Below are positions 25,096 through 32,713 of a stretch of 64,000 nt of DNA, piece by piece. Within the stretch, counting starts at the first letter, position 1, and every line of letters begins with the position of its first letter. A program made the position numbers and the translations under genes. Source of the DNA: Kyrpidia tusciae DSM 2912. GTDB lineage: Bacteria > Bacillota > Bacilli > Kyrpidiales > Kyrpidiaceae. The DNA lies in assembly GCF_000092905.1 (NCBI RefSeq), contig NC_014098.1, positions 2,480,001 through 2,544,000 on the forward strand, given 5' to 3'. The notes beneath the pieces were generated by a model, which was given only the letters and a program-made list of their open reading frames with translations, was not told the DNA's origin and did no database searches.

Positions 25096-26058
25096 CTAAG
25101 ACTCTTGACTCATGGCGTCGGAACCGCCAGCGCTCTCCGGTCCCGCGTCCCCCTGGCCGCGAAAAATGAGACAATGTTTCCGGGCCCAAACGGTGAGTTC
25201 CTCTCGACTATGTACTTGGGTCTTGCGCATCATCCCGGCGACATGGGCCCGGACCGTGCCTTCACTGATTTGTAAATGTTGTGCGATTTGGCGATATGAC
25301 TTATTTTCTGATAATAAACAGAGGACTTCGAATTCTCGGGGGGTAAAAAGCTCAAGAGCCTCTTGACGGCGGGCGATGATTTGTGCGAAGATTCGCCCCG
25401 CCTCCACGCCTTTTGATCGACTCGCTGTTTGACATAGCTCTTCCAATAAAACCCGTATCTGTTCTTGCTTGAAAACATTTTCCCCGATTCCCATCGGCGA
25501 CATCATCGTCGCAAGCAGTTCGGTCAACGCTTCTTTCAAGGCGTGACGCTGGCGGTCTAATCCCGCCTGGAGCTCGTTCAGCCGGGCGATGGTATAGGCG
25601 AGAAGGCCCATAAGAAGCGTCGCGGAGGCAATACCCACCGCCCAGCCGGGGTGAATCCAGCCTTCTGGCCCACGGTTGATCGTCGCCATGCGAAGAGCCA
25701 AGAGCAATGCTTCAGCACCGATCGCCCAAATAAAGCCACGGGCACCGAAAGCGAGAAACACCTCGGCCAGCGCGGGTGGGGCGAGGAGCAAGGCGGGAAC
25801 CCCGGGATTTTCCAAGAAGAGTGCGTAAAAAATCAGCGCATAGATAACGTCCCGAAAAGCGGTCCATCGGTCCGCCCCGTAGACGGTCGACGCACGCAAT
25901 TGAGACCCGATGTCAATGGCGACATCCACGGCACTGGCCAAGAACAGGCCCATGAGAGGCAGTCCGAAATCTTCCGTCGACCCAATGACACCTAGACAAG
26001 CGAGGGGAATGACGGAGCGAATCCACAAGACGGGAGAAAACTTGGTTACTCTCACCAT
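25096..26058 (-). CDS. Membrane-anchored LuxR-type transcriptional regulator
   Basis: This encodes 320 residues. The N-terminal 170 residues form about five or six membrane helices. A coiled-coil-like stretch (IARLNELQAGLDRQRHALKE) follows, then a C-terminal LuxR/NarL-type helix-turn-helix (LTPREFEVLCLLSENKSYRQ, IAQHLQISEGTVRAHV). The ATG at 26058 is chosen for the GGGAG 8 bases upstream; an ATG at 26106 would add 16 residues. No receiver domain is present, so it probably senses a membrane-related signal directly. It lies downstream of lipS2 in the same direction, separated by a 10-bp hairpin. It may regulate the sulfur island; the bacterial sHdr regulator I know of is ArsR-type, so this would be different. 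Confidence 0.85.
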   Translation of the reverse strand: MVRVTKFSPVLWIRSVIPLACLGVIGSTEDFGLPLMGLFLASAVDVAIDIGSQLRASTVYGADRWTAFRDVIYALIFYALFLENPGVPALLLAPPALAEVFLAFGARGFIWAIGAEALLLALRMATINRGPEGWIHPGWAVGIASATLLMGLLAYTIARLNELQAGLDRQRHALKEALTELLATMMSPMGIGENVFKQEQIRVLLEELCQTASRSKGVEAGRIFAQIIARRQEALELFTPREFEVLCLLSENKSYRQIAQHLQISEGTVRAHVAGMMRKTQVHSREELTVWARKHCLIFRGQGDAGPESAGGSDAMSQES

Positions 26059-26110
26059 CTCCACGGCTCCCAATAGACAGATTGACCGTTCAGGTCGAGA
26101 TTCCATCAAT

Positions 26111-26146
26111 CCGGGCCGCCCTGGCCGGAACTCCGGGGCGGCCCGG
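26111..26146 (-). terminator. Strong hairpin between lipS2 and the LuxR-type gene
   Basis: A perfect 10-bp stem (CCGGGCCGCC 26111-26120, GGCGGCCCGG 26137-26146) starts 10 bases after the lipS2 stop. There is no U-tract, so it may stabilise or attenuate the transcript rather than fully terminate it. Confidence 0.55.
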
Positions 26147-26156
26147 CCTGGTGATC

Positions 26157-27128
26157 TCAGTTCAACACAGAACAGCATTGTTCGTGATAACTGATCCGGA
26201 TCCCAAGTTGCTCTGCGTAGGCCACCGTTTCCGGCAACGGATACGCGATACTTTGAACCCCTACCCGAAGGGCCCACCGCTCCATCGATCGCTTTTCCGG
26301 GCCGGCCGGGCGCGCGCAACCTAAGGAGATCGGCATACCCGGCATCATAATCCGGGCGGCCGCCAGGACTTTGCCCACCTCGTCTCCGGAAACGCTCCGC
26401 ACCCCGGCCATGCCCGTGCCAGGCAAGGGTTGCAGGGCGACAATGACCAGTTGCGACGCCCCCTCATCCCGGATCATGCGCAGGGCTTCCCACTCCCCGA
26501 GAATTTCCCCAAAATGAAGCCCCACCACCACATGGGGAATGGCGGAGAGTCCTTCTTCGCGAAGGATGCGCAGGGATTCCCGATACGCTTCGGTGGTACG
26601 GTCCAGATGGTACACCTCTCGAATCGTCCGATCATCCCCAATGATGTCCAACAGAATTTGGTCGACCCCCGCCGCCTTGAGTCCCCGGGCGATCTCCCGG
26701 CGAACCAGACCGGTGTGGACGAGGACTTTGAGCCCTTTCTCTTTCAGCCGGCCGATGTCTTCGAGAAAGCGATCCAGGGGAACGGACCCGTCGTCGAGAC
26801 AGCCACCGCTGATCAGAACTCCCCTCGCCCCCTCGTCGACTAAAGCAGCCCCGATCTCGGCCAGGGCCCCCGGGGCCCTCGCCGGCATCATTCCATCCAG
26901 GACCTTCGTCCCACAGTGTTCACAGCGCAGTGCGCACGCCTGGCCGGTGACACTAATGGTGCGAAAAGCCCGGCGTTCATTGCGGTATCCCCCTGTGTCG
27001 TAGTACTTTTGACTGGGGGCGGCAAAGAGGATCTCCCGGGGAAAAAACTGATCGGTCAGCTCCCGGGCCTGGTCGACCAGAGACGGGAGATCTAGGTCAG
27101 CCCAAGGCGCTTTGGTCGTGAGCATCAT
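26157..27128 (-). CDS. lipS2: Radical SAM lipoyl synthase component LipS2
   Basis: This encodes 323 residues with a radical-SAM cluster CALRCEHC (CxxxCxxC) and partial TIM-barrel sequence (ARGVLISGGCLDDGSVP, GLKVLVHTGL). LipS1 and LipS2 together replace LipA: each inserts one sulfur into octanoylated carrier protein to make lipoate, and the pair is commonly linked to sHdr gene clusters. The start overlaps the end of lipS1 by 32 bases, behind GGAGGGGG and GGAGG boxes. Here it would complete lipoyl-LbpA. The identification rests on pairing with LipS1 and on the surrounding ligases. Confidence 0.88.
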   Translation of the reverse strand: MMLTTKAPWADLDLPSLVDQARELTDQFFPREILFAAPSQKYYDTGGYRNERRAFRTISVTGQACALRCEHCGTKVLDGMMPARAPGALAEIGAALVDEGARGVLISGGCLDDGSVPLDRFLEDIGRLKEKGLKVLVHTGLVRREIARGLKAAGVDQILLDIIGDDRTIREVYHLDRTTEAYRESLRILREEGLSAIPHVVVGLHFGEILGEWEALRMIRDEGASQLVIVALQPLPGTGMAGVRSVSGDEVGKVLAAARIMMPGMPISLGCARPAGPEKRSMERWALRVGVQSIAYPLPETVAYAEQLGIRISYHEQCCSVLN

Positions 27129-28275
27129 CCTCCCCCTCCCAATCGCTCCACAGTTGCATGCGAATCTCTTCAATGTCTTTCGGCGTCGGGATGAAGGGGA
27201 AGTTGCGCATCGGCTCGCTCGGGCGACCGTTCCCGTACGGGCGATTGCAGGCCGTGGCCCCGTGTTCATCCGGACAACCCGAGGTCATAAAGGGCAGCCC
27301 GCTATCGATCACTGCGTCGAGCTCCTCCGGGGCTACACCGAAATCCACGACCTGACCGGCCCGATTAAACCGAAACCGGCGAAAATCCCGGCCCATTTCG
27401 TTGATGAGATACCGGCCCAACTGGCAGCGCCGATACTGCCCCAAGGGAGGCTGCGGCCAGTCCCCCAGCAGGGTGCTGGGTTCCGGATTGAAAGAGAACA
27501 GGTGGGTCACGACACCCATCTCCTGGGCCCTGTGACAGGCTCCCAGAAGTTCCTTTTCTGTCTCTCCGAGTCCGACCACCAAGTGGATCCCCACCGTCCC
27601 AGGTTCAAACACCTTGGTGGCCTCCTCCGTCACCCACCAGAAATGGTCCCAACGATGTGGCCCTTTGACCGGCCGCCCTCGATGCTTTTCAAACAGTTCC
27701 TCGGTGGCCGCATCAATCGCGATATCCACCCGGTCCGCCCCGGCGTCCTTGATCATTTGGAGGTGTTCCCGGGAGCGGATGAGAGAGGCGGTGATCAGTC
27801 CGGAGATGAGCAGGTCGGTTCGCTCCCGGAATTCCCGGATCACTTGAAGAGAGTCGTTAAAGGACCGGTGATTCGCCAACATCCCCACGCACACCCGGCG
27901 CATGTGATGAGGAACCTGGTTCGTGCGATCAATCACCTCATCCAGGTCCACCACCGGCCATTTCACCCGAATGAAGGTGGTTTGTTCTCTGGGTACTCGC
28001 CTCTCCCGGGACATGCCGCAGTAGGAACAATTCGCCGAGCAGTTCTCTTTGTACGTCATCAGTACGTTGAGTCCCCGGAGGACGATCTCCTCCCGGGCGA
28101 ACTTGCCTTTCTCGATTCCCAGGGCCATCGCCCCCGCCAGAGAGACCATCACGGCGTCCGGGCTTTCGGGCACCCCCTCTTGATGCGGCCGTTCCTCCAC
28201 CTGGTCTTCGGAAAACGCCTTGACGTCTCCAGTCTGGGGTTCGAGAACCTGTGCCTCTCGGTGCGTCGGTGTCAT
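27097..28275 (-). CDS. lipS1: Radical SAM lipoyl synthase component LipS1
   Basis: This encodes 392 residues. The radical-SAM motif is CSANCSYC, followed by GMSRERRVPREQTTFIRV; a biotin/thiamin-synthase-associated (BATS)-like region follows (IHLVVGLGETEKELLGACHR). The C-terminus has extra cysteines (SGCPDEHGATACNRPYGNG), which may hold the auxiliary cluster that donates sulfur. The ATG at 28275 has AGGAG 7 bases upstream. LipS1 acts first and LipS2 second on the octanoyl group. It lies 40 bases downstream of a lipoate ligase gene and upstream of lipS2. Confidence 0.88.
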   Translation of the reverse strand: MTPTHREAQVLEPQTGDVKAFSEDQVEERPHQEGVPESPDAVMVSLAGAMALGIEKGKFAREEIVLRGLNVLMTYKENCSANCSYCGMSRERRVPREQTTFIRVKWPVVDLDEVIDRTNQVPHHMRRVCVGMLANHRSFNDSLQVIREFRERTDLLISGLITASLIRSREHLQMIKDAGADRVDIAIDAATEELFEKHRGRPVKGPHRWDHFWWVTEEATKVFEPGTVGIHLVVGLGETEKELLGACHRAQEMGVVTHLFSFNPEPSTLLGDWPQPPLGQYRRCQLGRYLINEMGRDFRRFRFNRAGQVVDFGVAPEELDAVIDSGLPFMTSGCPDEHGATACNRPYGNGRPSEPMRNFPFIPTPKDIEEIRMQLWSDWEGEDDAHDQSALG

Positions 28276-28315
28276 AACGCCTCTCCTCCCTTCTCGACCT
28301 TTGATCCACCCCGCC

Positions 28316-29374
28316 TTAGGCCAGGGCCTGTTCGAACAGGCGCAGCCAGTCCTCCACCGCCACTCCAATGTATCGATTGCCCTGGTCATAGTGACGGCGC
28401 AGCAACTCTTCGATTTTCCGGATGTCGGCGGGCGCCTCTTTTAGCATCGCTTCTAAATCCATAACGGCTCGTTCGGGATAAACGAAAAAGTCCCCGGTGA
28501 TAAACGCCCGGCGAATCCGCTTCGCCCCAGGATCGACGATCACCGATGCTTTAATCAGCCCTCCGGGCGCCTTTGTACTGACGGTACGCAATTCTGGTTC
28601 AACAGCAGGCGGCTTCCGCCGATCGATCCACTCGGGATCGCGATAAGTATCCTGAATCGTTTCCCATTCTTCTTGCTCCTCAGGCGTCAAGCCAGGAGGC
28701 CCCCAATCGATCCCGAGTACCCGGGCCGCCGCCTCCACCATCGCCCCTTTTACCGCCGTCATCTCAGGCGCTTCGCCCAACAGTTCCCTCATGGTCACTG
28801 TGCGGCGGCGAAAAGAATCCACTTCTTTGTCACTCAACTTTTCGATGGGAAGCCTTAATACCCGAATCATCGTGTCCACGTCAAAATCTACCAAGAGCGT
28901 GCCCTGATAGATCAAGGCGTCTCCCCACTCGGTTCCTCCGGTGCCAGAAATCTTGCGCCCATCGACCTCCACATCGTTAACCGGGCGAAACCTGGCCTCA
29001 ATGCCCCACCTCGCCAAAGTCTCAATGACGACGGTGGAAAGCCGGCGGTACACCGTTTCCGGATCGGCGGGAAGCCCGGGATCATCTTTGCGCAAACAGA
29101 TTTCCCAACCCAACTGCCGGGAGTCGAGATAAATGGCCCCCCCGCCGGTGATGCGGCGATTATACTCGATCCCCAGGGCTTCGCACTCGTCCCGGCGCAG
29201 CTCGAGATCGATCGCCTGATGGTACCCCACGAGTACTGCATCAGGATTAAACTCCATAAACCGAAAGGTGTTTGGCGCCCGCCCTTCCGCCCGGGCCCGA
29301 ATCACCACCGCATCGAGAGCCATTTGGCGCCAGGCCGGCATGGGCCCGGGATCCAATAATCGCCACTTTTCCAT
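28316..29374 (-). CDS. slpl(AB): Lipoate--protein ligase, sHdr-associated type (first of three)
   Basis: This encodes 352 residues of the LplA/LipB/BirA-like ligase fold: YNRRITGGGAIYLDSRQLGW is the (S/T)GGG nucleotide loop, and DGRKISGTGG holds the catalytic lysine. The length includes the C-terminal accessory domain (STKAPGGLIKASVIVDPGAK, then FFVYPE), matching the sLpl(AB) type, which attaches lipoate or octanoate to LbpA. Its ATG shares one base with the stop of the LbpA-like gene upstream (TGATG), implying coupling to its substrate. The two other ligases in the cluster are clearly divergent paralogues. Confidence 0.88.
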   Translation of the reverse strand: MEKWRLLDPGPMPAWRQMALDAVVIRARAEGRAPNTFRFMEFNPDAVLVGYHQAIDLELRRDECEALGIEYNRRITGGGAIYLDSRQLGWEICLRKDDPGLPADPETVYRRLSTVVIETLARWGIEARFRPVNDVEVDGRKISGTGGTEWGDALIYQGTLLVDFDVDTMIRVLRLPIEKLSDKEVDSFRRRTVTMRELLGEAPEMTAVKGAMVEAAARVLGIDWGPPGLTPEEQEEWETIQDTYRDPEWIDRRKPPAVEPELRTVSTKAPGGLIKASVIVDPGAKRIRRAFITGDFFVYPERAVMDLEAMLKEAPADIRKIEELLRRHYDQGNRYIGVAVEDWLRLFEQALA

Positions 29375-29799
29375 CAGTGGGCACTCCCGGCGGCCAGAGA
29401 AAGTAGCAACGCCTGATACTCCCGGGGGCTGAGCAGGCGGTGGACATCCTCGGAGCGGTTCGGGCGTATTTTGCAGATCCACCCGGCCCCATAGGGGTCC
29501 CGATTCAACAACTGGGGGTCCTCCTCTACCCGGGGGTTTGCATCCACCACGACCCCGTCAAAGGGCGCGTAGATTTGCCCGACCCATTTGCCCGACTCCA
29601 CGGAGCCCATTGGCTCCCCTGCTTGAATCCGTGCCCCAACCCGAGGCACGGACAGGTACAGAATGTCTCCGGCTGTATCCTGGGTATAGTCGGTGATGCC
29701 CACAGTCACCGTGGAACCGATCAAAAGGTACCACTGGTGGCGATCATCATACCGCCGATCCTCGGGAACTCTCCATTGCTGCGGCTGCTCAACGGCCAT
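29374..29799 (-). CDS. lbpA: Lipoate-binding protein LbpA (GcvH-like), copy A
   Basis: This encodes 141 residues with the H-protein fold (STVTVGITDYTQDTAGDILY). The lipoylation site is Lys71 in ESGKWVG, the variant seen in sHdr-associated LbpA rather than the ESVKAAS-type site of glycine cleavage H proteins. No gcvT or gcvP genes are nearby. LbpA carries the lipoyl group that accepts sulfur or electrons during sHdr catalysis. The start at 29799 has AAGGAGG 8-9 bases upstream; 11 bases of it overlap the preceding ligase gene. It is sandwiched between two ligases, which is notable. Confidence 0.9.
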   Translation of the reverse strand: MAVEQPQQWRVPEDRRYDDRHQWYLLIGSTVTVGITDYTQDTAGDILYLSVPRVGARIQAGEPMGSVESGKWVGQIYAPFDGVVVDANPRVEEDPQLLNRDPYGAGWICKIRPNRSEDVHRLLSPREYQALLLSLAAGSAH

Positions 29800-30688
29800 C
29801 TCCTTCCCCCTCCTTAAGAAAAGATTCCCGCCACACCCGCAGGATGCGGTTGTGTTCGCGATCGATTTCGACGACGGCATCCCGATAGCGCGGATCGTCC
29901 ACCGTCCCGATGTACACGCCCTCCCGAACCTTGACCTCTCGGCTGTTCGACGCCCGGGCGGGCCCCGGCTGCCGCAGCCAGTCGTCGCGAAGCAGCTCCC
30001 GGCCGATCCTCTTCAGGCGGCCCCGCCAACGCTCCCAGGGGAAAGGGGCAGGGACCGCCCCAAGGCGATCGATGAACACCTGAGCCAGATCTTTCGCCAC
30101 CTGATCTGCGGACCAGCGCCGGTCCGGGGCCAGCTCCCGCAGCGTCGTCAGATGGGCCCGCATACTTTCTTCGTACGCCCGGCGCCAGAGTGGACTTGGA
30201 GCCCGACGAGCCCGGGCCATGGCCTCCGTGGGAAAATCCAGCAGGATATTGCCAACCACGACGACCCGATCCCCCAACTGGCCCCCGGCGTTCCCCGAAA
30301 TCTTGCGCCCGCCGACGACGATGTCCGCCGGGAGGCGCAACTCGGCCGAAAAACCCTGCTCCCGCAGATAGGCCACCACAGGATCCAAGGCATGGCGATA
30401 CCACTGATCCGGAGTGCGCTTTCCCGGAGTTGCGCGGGGGTTCAGGATGATTTGGAAAAATACTTGGTTTTGATCTAAGTACACGAGGGAACCGCCCACT
30501 TTCCGCCGCACCACGGGTAATCCCGAGGATTCGTCGTAGTCGCTCCAACTCTGATGACATCCGAGGCAGACGTAGGGCGTCAAAGGTCGGCACAATATCA
30601 CGGCCTCCTCGCCGAATTCCGCCAAACCGTGGTACAGCGTCTGGGTCGTGAGCCAATCCACCTCGCCCACGGAGTACAATGGCAACAT
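29789..30688 (-). CDS. Lipoate--protein ligase-like protein (second of three), altered glycine loop
   Basis: This encodes 299 residues, a ligase-fold protein shorter than its two paralogues and lacking most of the C-terminal accessory domain. The catalytic lysine context is kept (VGGRKISGNAGGQLGDR), but the glycine loop reads RRKVGGSLVYLDQNQ instead of the RR-x-TGGG seen in the other two. It may therefore be an octanoyl/lipoyl transferase or have a narrower substrate. Its start follows the dsrE2-like stop by 9 bases with only a weak AGGG. The 3' end overlaps the adjacent lbpA start, which argues for a dedicated partnership. Confidence 0.82.
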   Translation of the reverse strand: MLPLYSVGEVDWLTTQTLYHGLAEFGEEAVILCRPLTPYVCLGCHQSWSDYDESSGLPVVRRKVGGSLVYLDQNQVFFQIILNPRATPGKRTPDQWYRHALDPVVAYLREQGFSAELRLPADIVVGGRKISGNAGGQLGDRVVVVGNILLDFPTEAMARARRAPSPLWRRAYEESMRAHLTTLRELAPDRRWSADQVAKDLAQVFIDRLGAVPAPFPWERWRGRLKRIGRELLRDDWLRQPGPARASNSREVKVREGVYIGTVDDPRYRDAVVEIDREHNRILRVWRESFLKEGEGDGR

Positions 30689-30697
30689 AACCGGTCC

Positions 30698-31087
30698 CTA
30701 GAACGTCACCGTGACATCGGCATCAAAGGCGTATTCGAGGAAGGCCGCCGCGCCTCCAACGGGACACCGATCGGGCAGTTGTTCCTGGGTGATCCCCATG
30801 ACATCCATCGTCATCTGGCACCCCAACAGTTCCACCCCAGATTCCCGGGCCATGTCCAGCATTTCTTTAACGGAGGGCAGCCCCCCCTGCCCGAGAGCGG
30901 CTTGTAAGTGCTCTTTACCGGGCGGCATCTGCAGGGATTCCGGTGCCGTGAGGATGTTCAAACCCTCAAAGGTGAAGAAAATCTTCACTTCCGCGTCCAT
31001 CGATGCAGCTGCCACCGCGATGTTCAACACTTTGTACGCGGTGTCCAGCGTGCCTTGAGACGCAATAATCGCCACGCGACGTGCCAT
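30698..31087 (-). CDS. DsrE-family sulfurtransferase, DsrE2-like
   Basis: This encodes 129 residues with the DsrE/DsrF fold (VAIIASQGTLDTAYKVLNIA). The conserved active cysteine is Cys90 in LLGCQMTMDVMG, and a second lies at Cys108 (DRCPVGG), the two-cysteine pattern of the DsrE2 subgroup; the usual membrane helices of DsrE2 are absent. It should carry sulfane sulfur and exchange it with TusA. The start at 31087 follows a GGAG-rich leader. It lies between an unknown gene (41-base gap) and a ligase in the sHdr operon. Confidence 0.85.
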   Translation of the reverse strand: MARRVAIIASQGTLDTAYKVLNIAVAAASMDAEVKIFFTFEGLNILTAPESLQMPPGKEHLQAALGQGGLPSVKEMLDMARESGVELLGCQMTMDVMGITQEQLPDRCPVGGAAAFLEYAFDADVTVTF

Positions 31088-31128
31088 AACCCTCTTCTCC
31101 TCCTTCATGAAATGGGGAAATCCCCTGT

Positions 31129-31512
31129 TCAAGATGGGTTTTGCGAACGGCCATACTCTTCGACCAACTGATCAAACCGAGCAAGCCACTCCGGAGTTTC
31201 GCAGCGGAGGATGAGTTCACCCACCGGCCGCTTATCTTTGAGCCTTCCCTGCAGCGCCAACTGGTAAGGTTTGTCCCGAGGTTCAATGACCAGCTGCCAC
31301 CGGCCCACCGAAGGCGGGCGACCCGAACCCCGGGGGCCGAGTTCCGACATCATGTAGATCGTGTATCCTTCGATGGGCTCGTAATAGGGCAGATGATCAT
31401 TGCGGCCAAAATTGATATTGCGCAGGACTTCGTGAAGAGTGTTCAGAAACTCCAGCCGGTCCTCGAACCAGGGGGCGAGATCGGGCAAAGGCACCTCGAT
31501 CCTCCGGGTCAT
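31129..31512 (-). CDS. Unknown 127-residue protein in the sHdr operon
   Basis: The product begins MTRRIEVPLPDLAPWFEDRL and contains LHEVLRNINFGRNDHLPYYE and GRWQLVIEPRDKPYQLAL. It has no cysteine except one near the C-terminus (LRCETPEW) and no membrane helix or signal; the order looks like helix followed by beta strands. The start is set at 31512 (AAGGG at 8 bases). It is tightly packed: 4 bases after the GAF-domain gene and 41 bases before the dsrE2-like gene. I recognise no family. Its place between two sulfur-relay genes suggests a soluble accessory or scaffold. Confidence 0.85.
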   Translation of the reverse strand: MTRRIEVPLPDLAPWFEDRLEFLNTLHEVLRNINFGRNDHLPYYEPIEGYTIYMMSELGPRGSGRPPSVGRWQLVIEPRDKPYQLALQGRLKDKRPVGELILRCETPEWLARFDQLVEEYGRSQNPS

Positions 31513-31516
31513 GTTC

Positions 31517-32059
31517 TCAACCCTTCCTTTCATCGTTAGAACCATCCTTGGGAGCTGCCTGTGAGCACAGCCCCTGTTTTGGCCACCGGTCTCCGACGCG
31601 CTTTGTGGCGGCACTGAAGAGTTCCACCTCAATCACGCTGAATCGATCGACTTGCTGCGATTTGACCGAGAGCACCCCCTGGACGATTCCGGATCGGATC
31701 ACGGGCAGAGCCACTTCCGACCGGGTCCCGAGTCGGTCCCGGAGATTCCCGGGAAACCGCCGCACGTCAGCCACAATCTGTACCGCTCTCTCAAACGCGG
31801 CGGAACCCACCACCCCCTTTCCCCAGCCAATTCGAGGCACGGTGGGCGGACCTTGAAAAGGCCCTAACGTCAGATCCCCGCCCACACTTTCTGTGACATA
31901 CCAGCCGAGCCAACTCAGGTCCGGAAGTTCATGGAACAAATAGCTCGTGACGTTGCACAGTCCAGGCAGAAAGGCACCGCTCTCGTCCAACAGTCGATCC
32001 ACCTCGGCGATGATGGCGGGGATGGAAACTTCGCCGCCGGACACCGGATCTTCTGCCAT
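31517..32059 (-). CDS. GAF-domain protein related to free methionine-R-sulfoxide reductase, without its cysteines
   Basis: This 180-residue protein aligns by eye with fRMsr (E. coli YebR): LSWLGWYVTESVGGDLTLGP and FQGPPTVPRIGWGKGVVGSA. The three catalytic cysteines of fRMsr are all replaced: ACVRI is TVPRI, GVCGTA is GVVGSA, and ACDAASNSE is LRDRLGTRSE. The ligand pocket may persist while the reductase chemistry should be lost. Its ATG shares one base with the stop of the dsrE3-like gene, so it is translated as part of the sulfur operon. A role in binding a small sulfur or lipoyl metabolite is possible; this is inference. Confidence 0.85.
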   Translation of the reverse strand: MAEDPVSGGEVSIPAIIAEVDRLLDESGAFLPGLCNVTSYLFHELPDLSWLGWYVTESVGGDLTLGPFQGPPTVPRIGWGKGVVGSAAFERAVQIVADVRRFPGNLRDRLGTRSEVALPVIRSGIVQGVLSVKSQQVDRFSVIEVELFSAATKRVGDRWPKQGLCSQAAPKDGSNDERKG

Positions 32060-32439
32060 CAGAAACTCACCACCAAATCGGCCTCCAACAACATTTCGTT
32101 CACCGCGGTGCCCCCCACCACCCCATCGATCTCAATCAAATCTTCCACTGTGACATCGTTGAGGTCGAGACTTGGGGCGCAGACGTAAAATTTGACGCCA
32201 GCGTCCCGGGCTTGATCGATAAAAAACTGGAGATTCGCCCCTTCTCCCCCTTCCTTTACCTGAAGGGTCTCTGCGACGCCCTTTTTCAAAAGGCCCGTGG
32301 CCTTGATGGTAAAAACCATCGAGACGTCGTAGTCCATCAAAGCAGCGGTCGTGGCGAGAAAAAATGGCGAGGCCGCCCGGTAGGGAGCTTCAACCCCCGA
32401 CGTATGAATGTATACACATTTCTTCGTTTCCTCGGACAC
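32059..32439 (-). CDS. DsrE-family sulfurtransferase, DsrE3-like
   Basis: This encodes 126 residues. The DsrE-like fold has a conserved cysteine Cys87 in KFYVCAPSLDLN and a second at Cys8. The DsrE3 subgroup occurs next to tusA in sulfur oxidisers, where the pair relays sulfane sulfur toward sHdr or Dsr. The GTG at 32439 is preferred to the TTG two codons earlier because GGAGGG is then 7 bases away. It lies 12 bases downstream of tusA. Confidence 0.87.
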   Translation of the reverse strand: MSEETKKCVYIHTSGVEAPYRAASPFFLATTAALMDYDVSMVFTIKATGLLKKGVAETLQVKEGGEGANLQFFIDQARDAGVKFYVCAPSLDLNDVTVEDLIEIDGVVGGTAVNEMLLEADLVVSF

Positions 32440-32451
32440 AGACAATCCCTC

Positions 32452-32688
32452 CTATTTTGTACGTTTGATTCGATACACGTAGATCCCTTGATTTTCTGTA
32501 GCCTGCAAAAGATCGTGGCCGGTGGCCCGGGTCCAAGCTTCAAAGTCCGCCATGGAGCCGGGATCCGTGGCTTCTACTTCGATCACCTGTCCGACCTCGA
32601 TACCCAGAATGGCCTTTTTGACCCGCACCACGGGCAGTGGGCATTTCAGCCCTTTCGCGTCAATTTTCAATGCGACATCCTCCGCCAT
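32452..32688 (-). CDS. tusA: TusA sulfur-carrier protein
   Basis: This 78-residue two-layer sandwich protein has the catalytic Cys16 in the invariant KCPLPVVRVKKA motif. It carries persulfide sulfur between rhodanese/DsrE proteins and the oxidising complex. The ATG at 32688 lies 9 bases from GGAG. It belongs to the group of TusA proteins linked to dsrE3 in sulfur oxidisers rather than the tRNA-thiolation type, judged from context. Confidence 0.93.
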   Translation of the reverse strand: MAEDVALKIDAKGLKCPLPVVRVKKAILGIEVGQVIEVEATDPGSMADFEAWTRATGHDLLQATENQGIYVYRIKRTK

Positions 32689-32713
32689 GAACATCCACTC
32701 CTTTATAAGAGAT

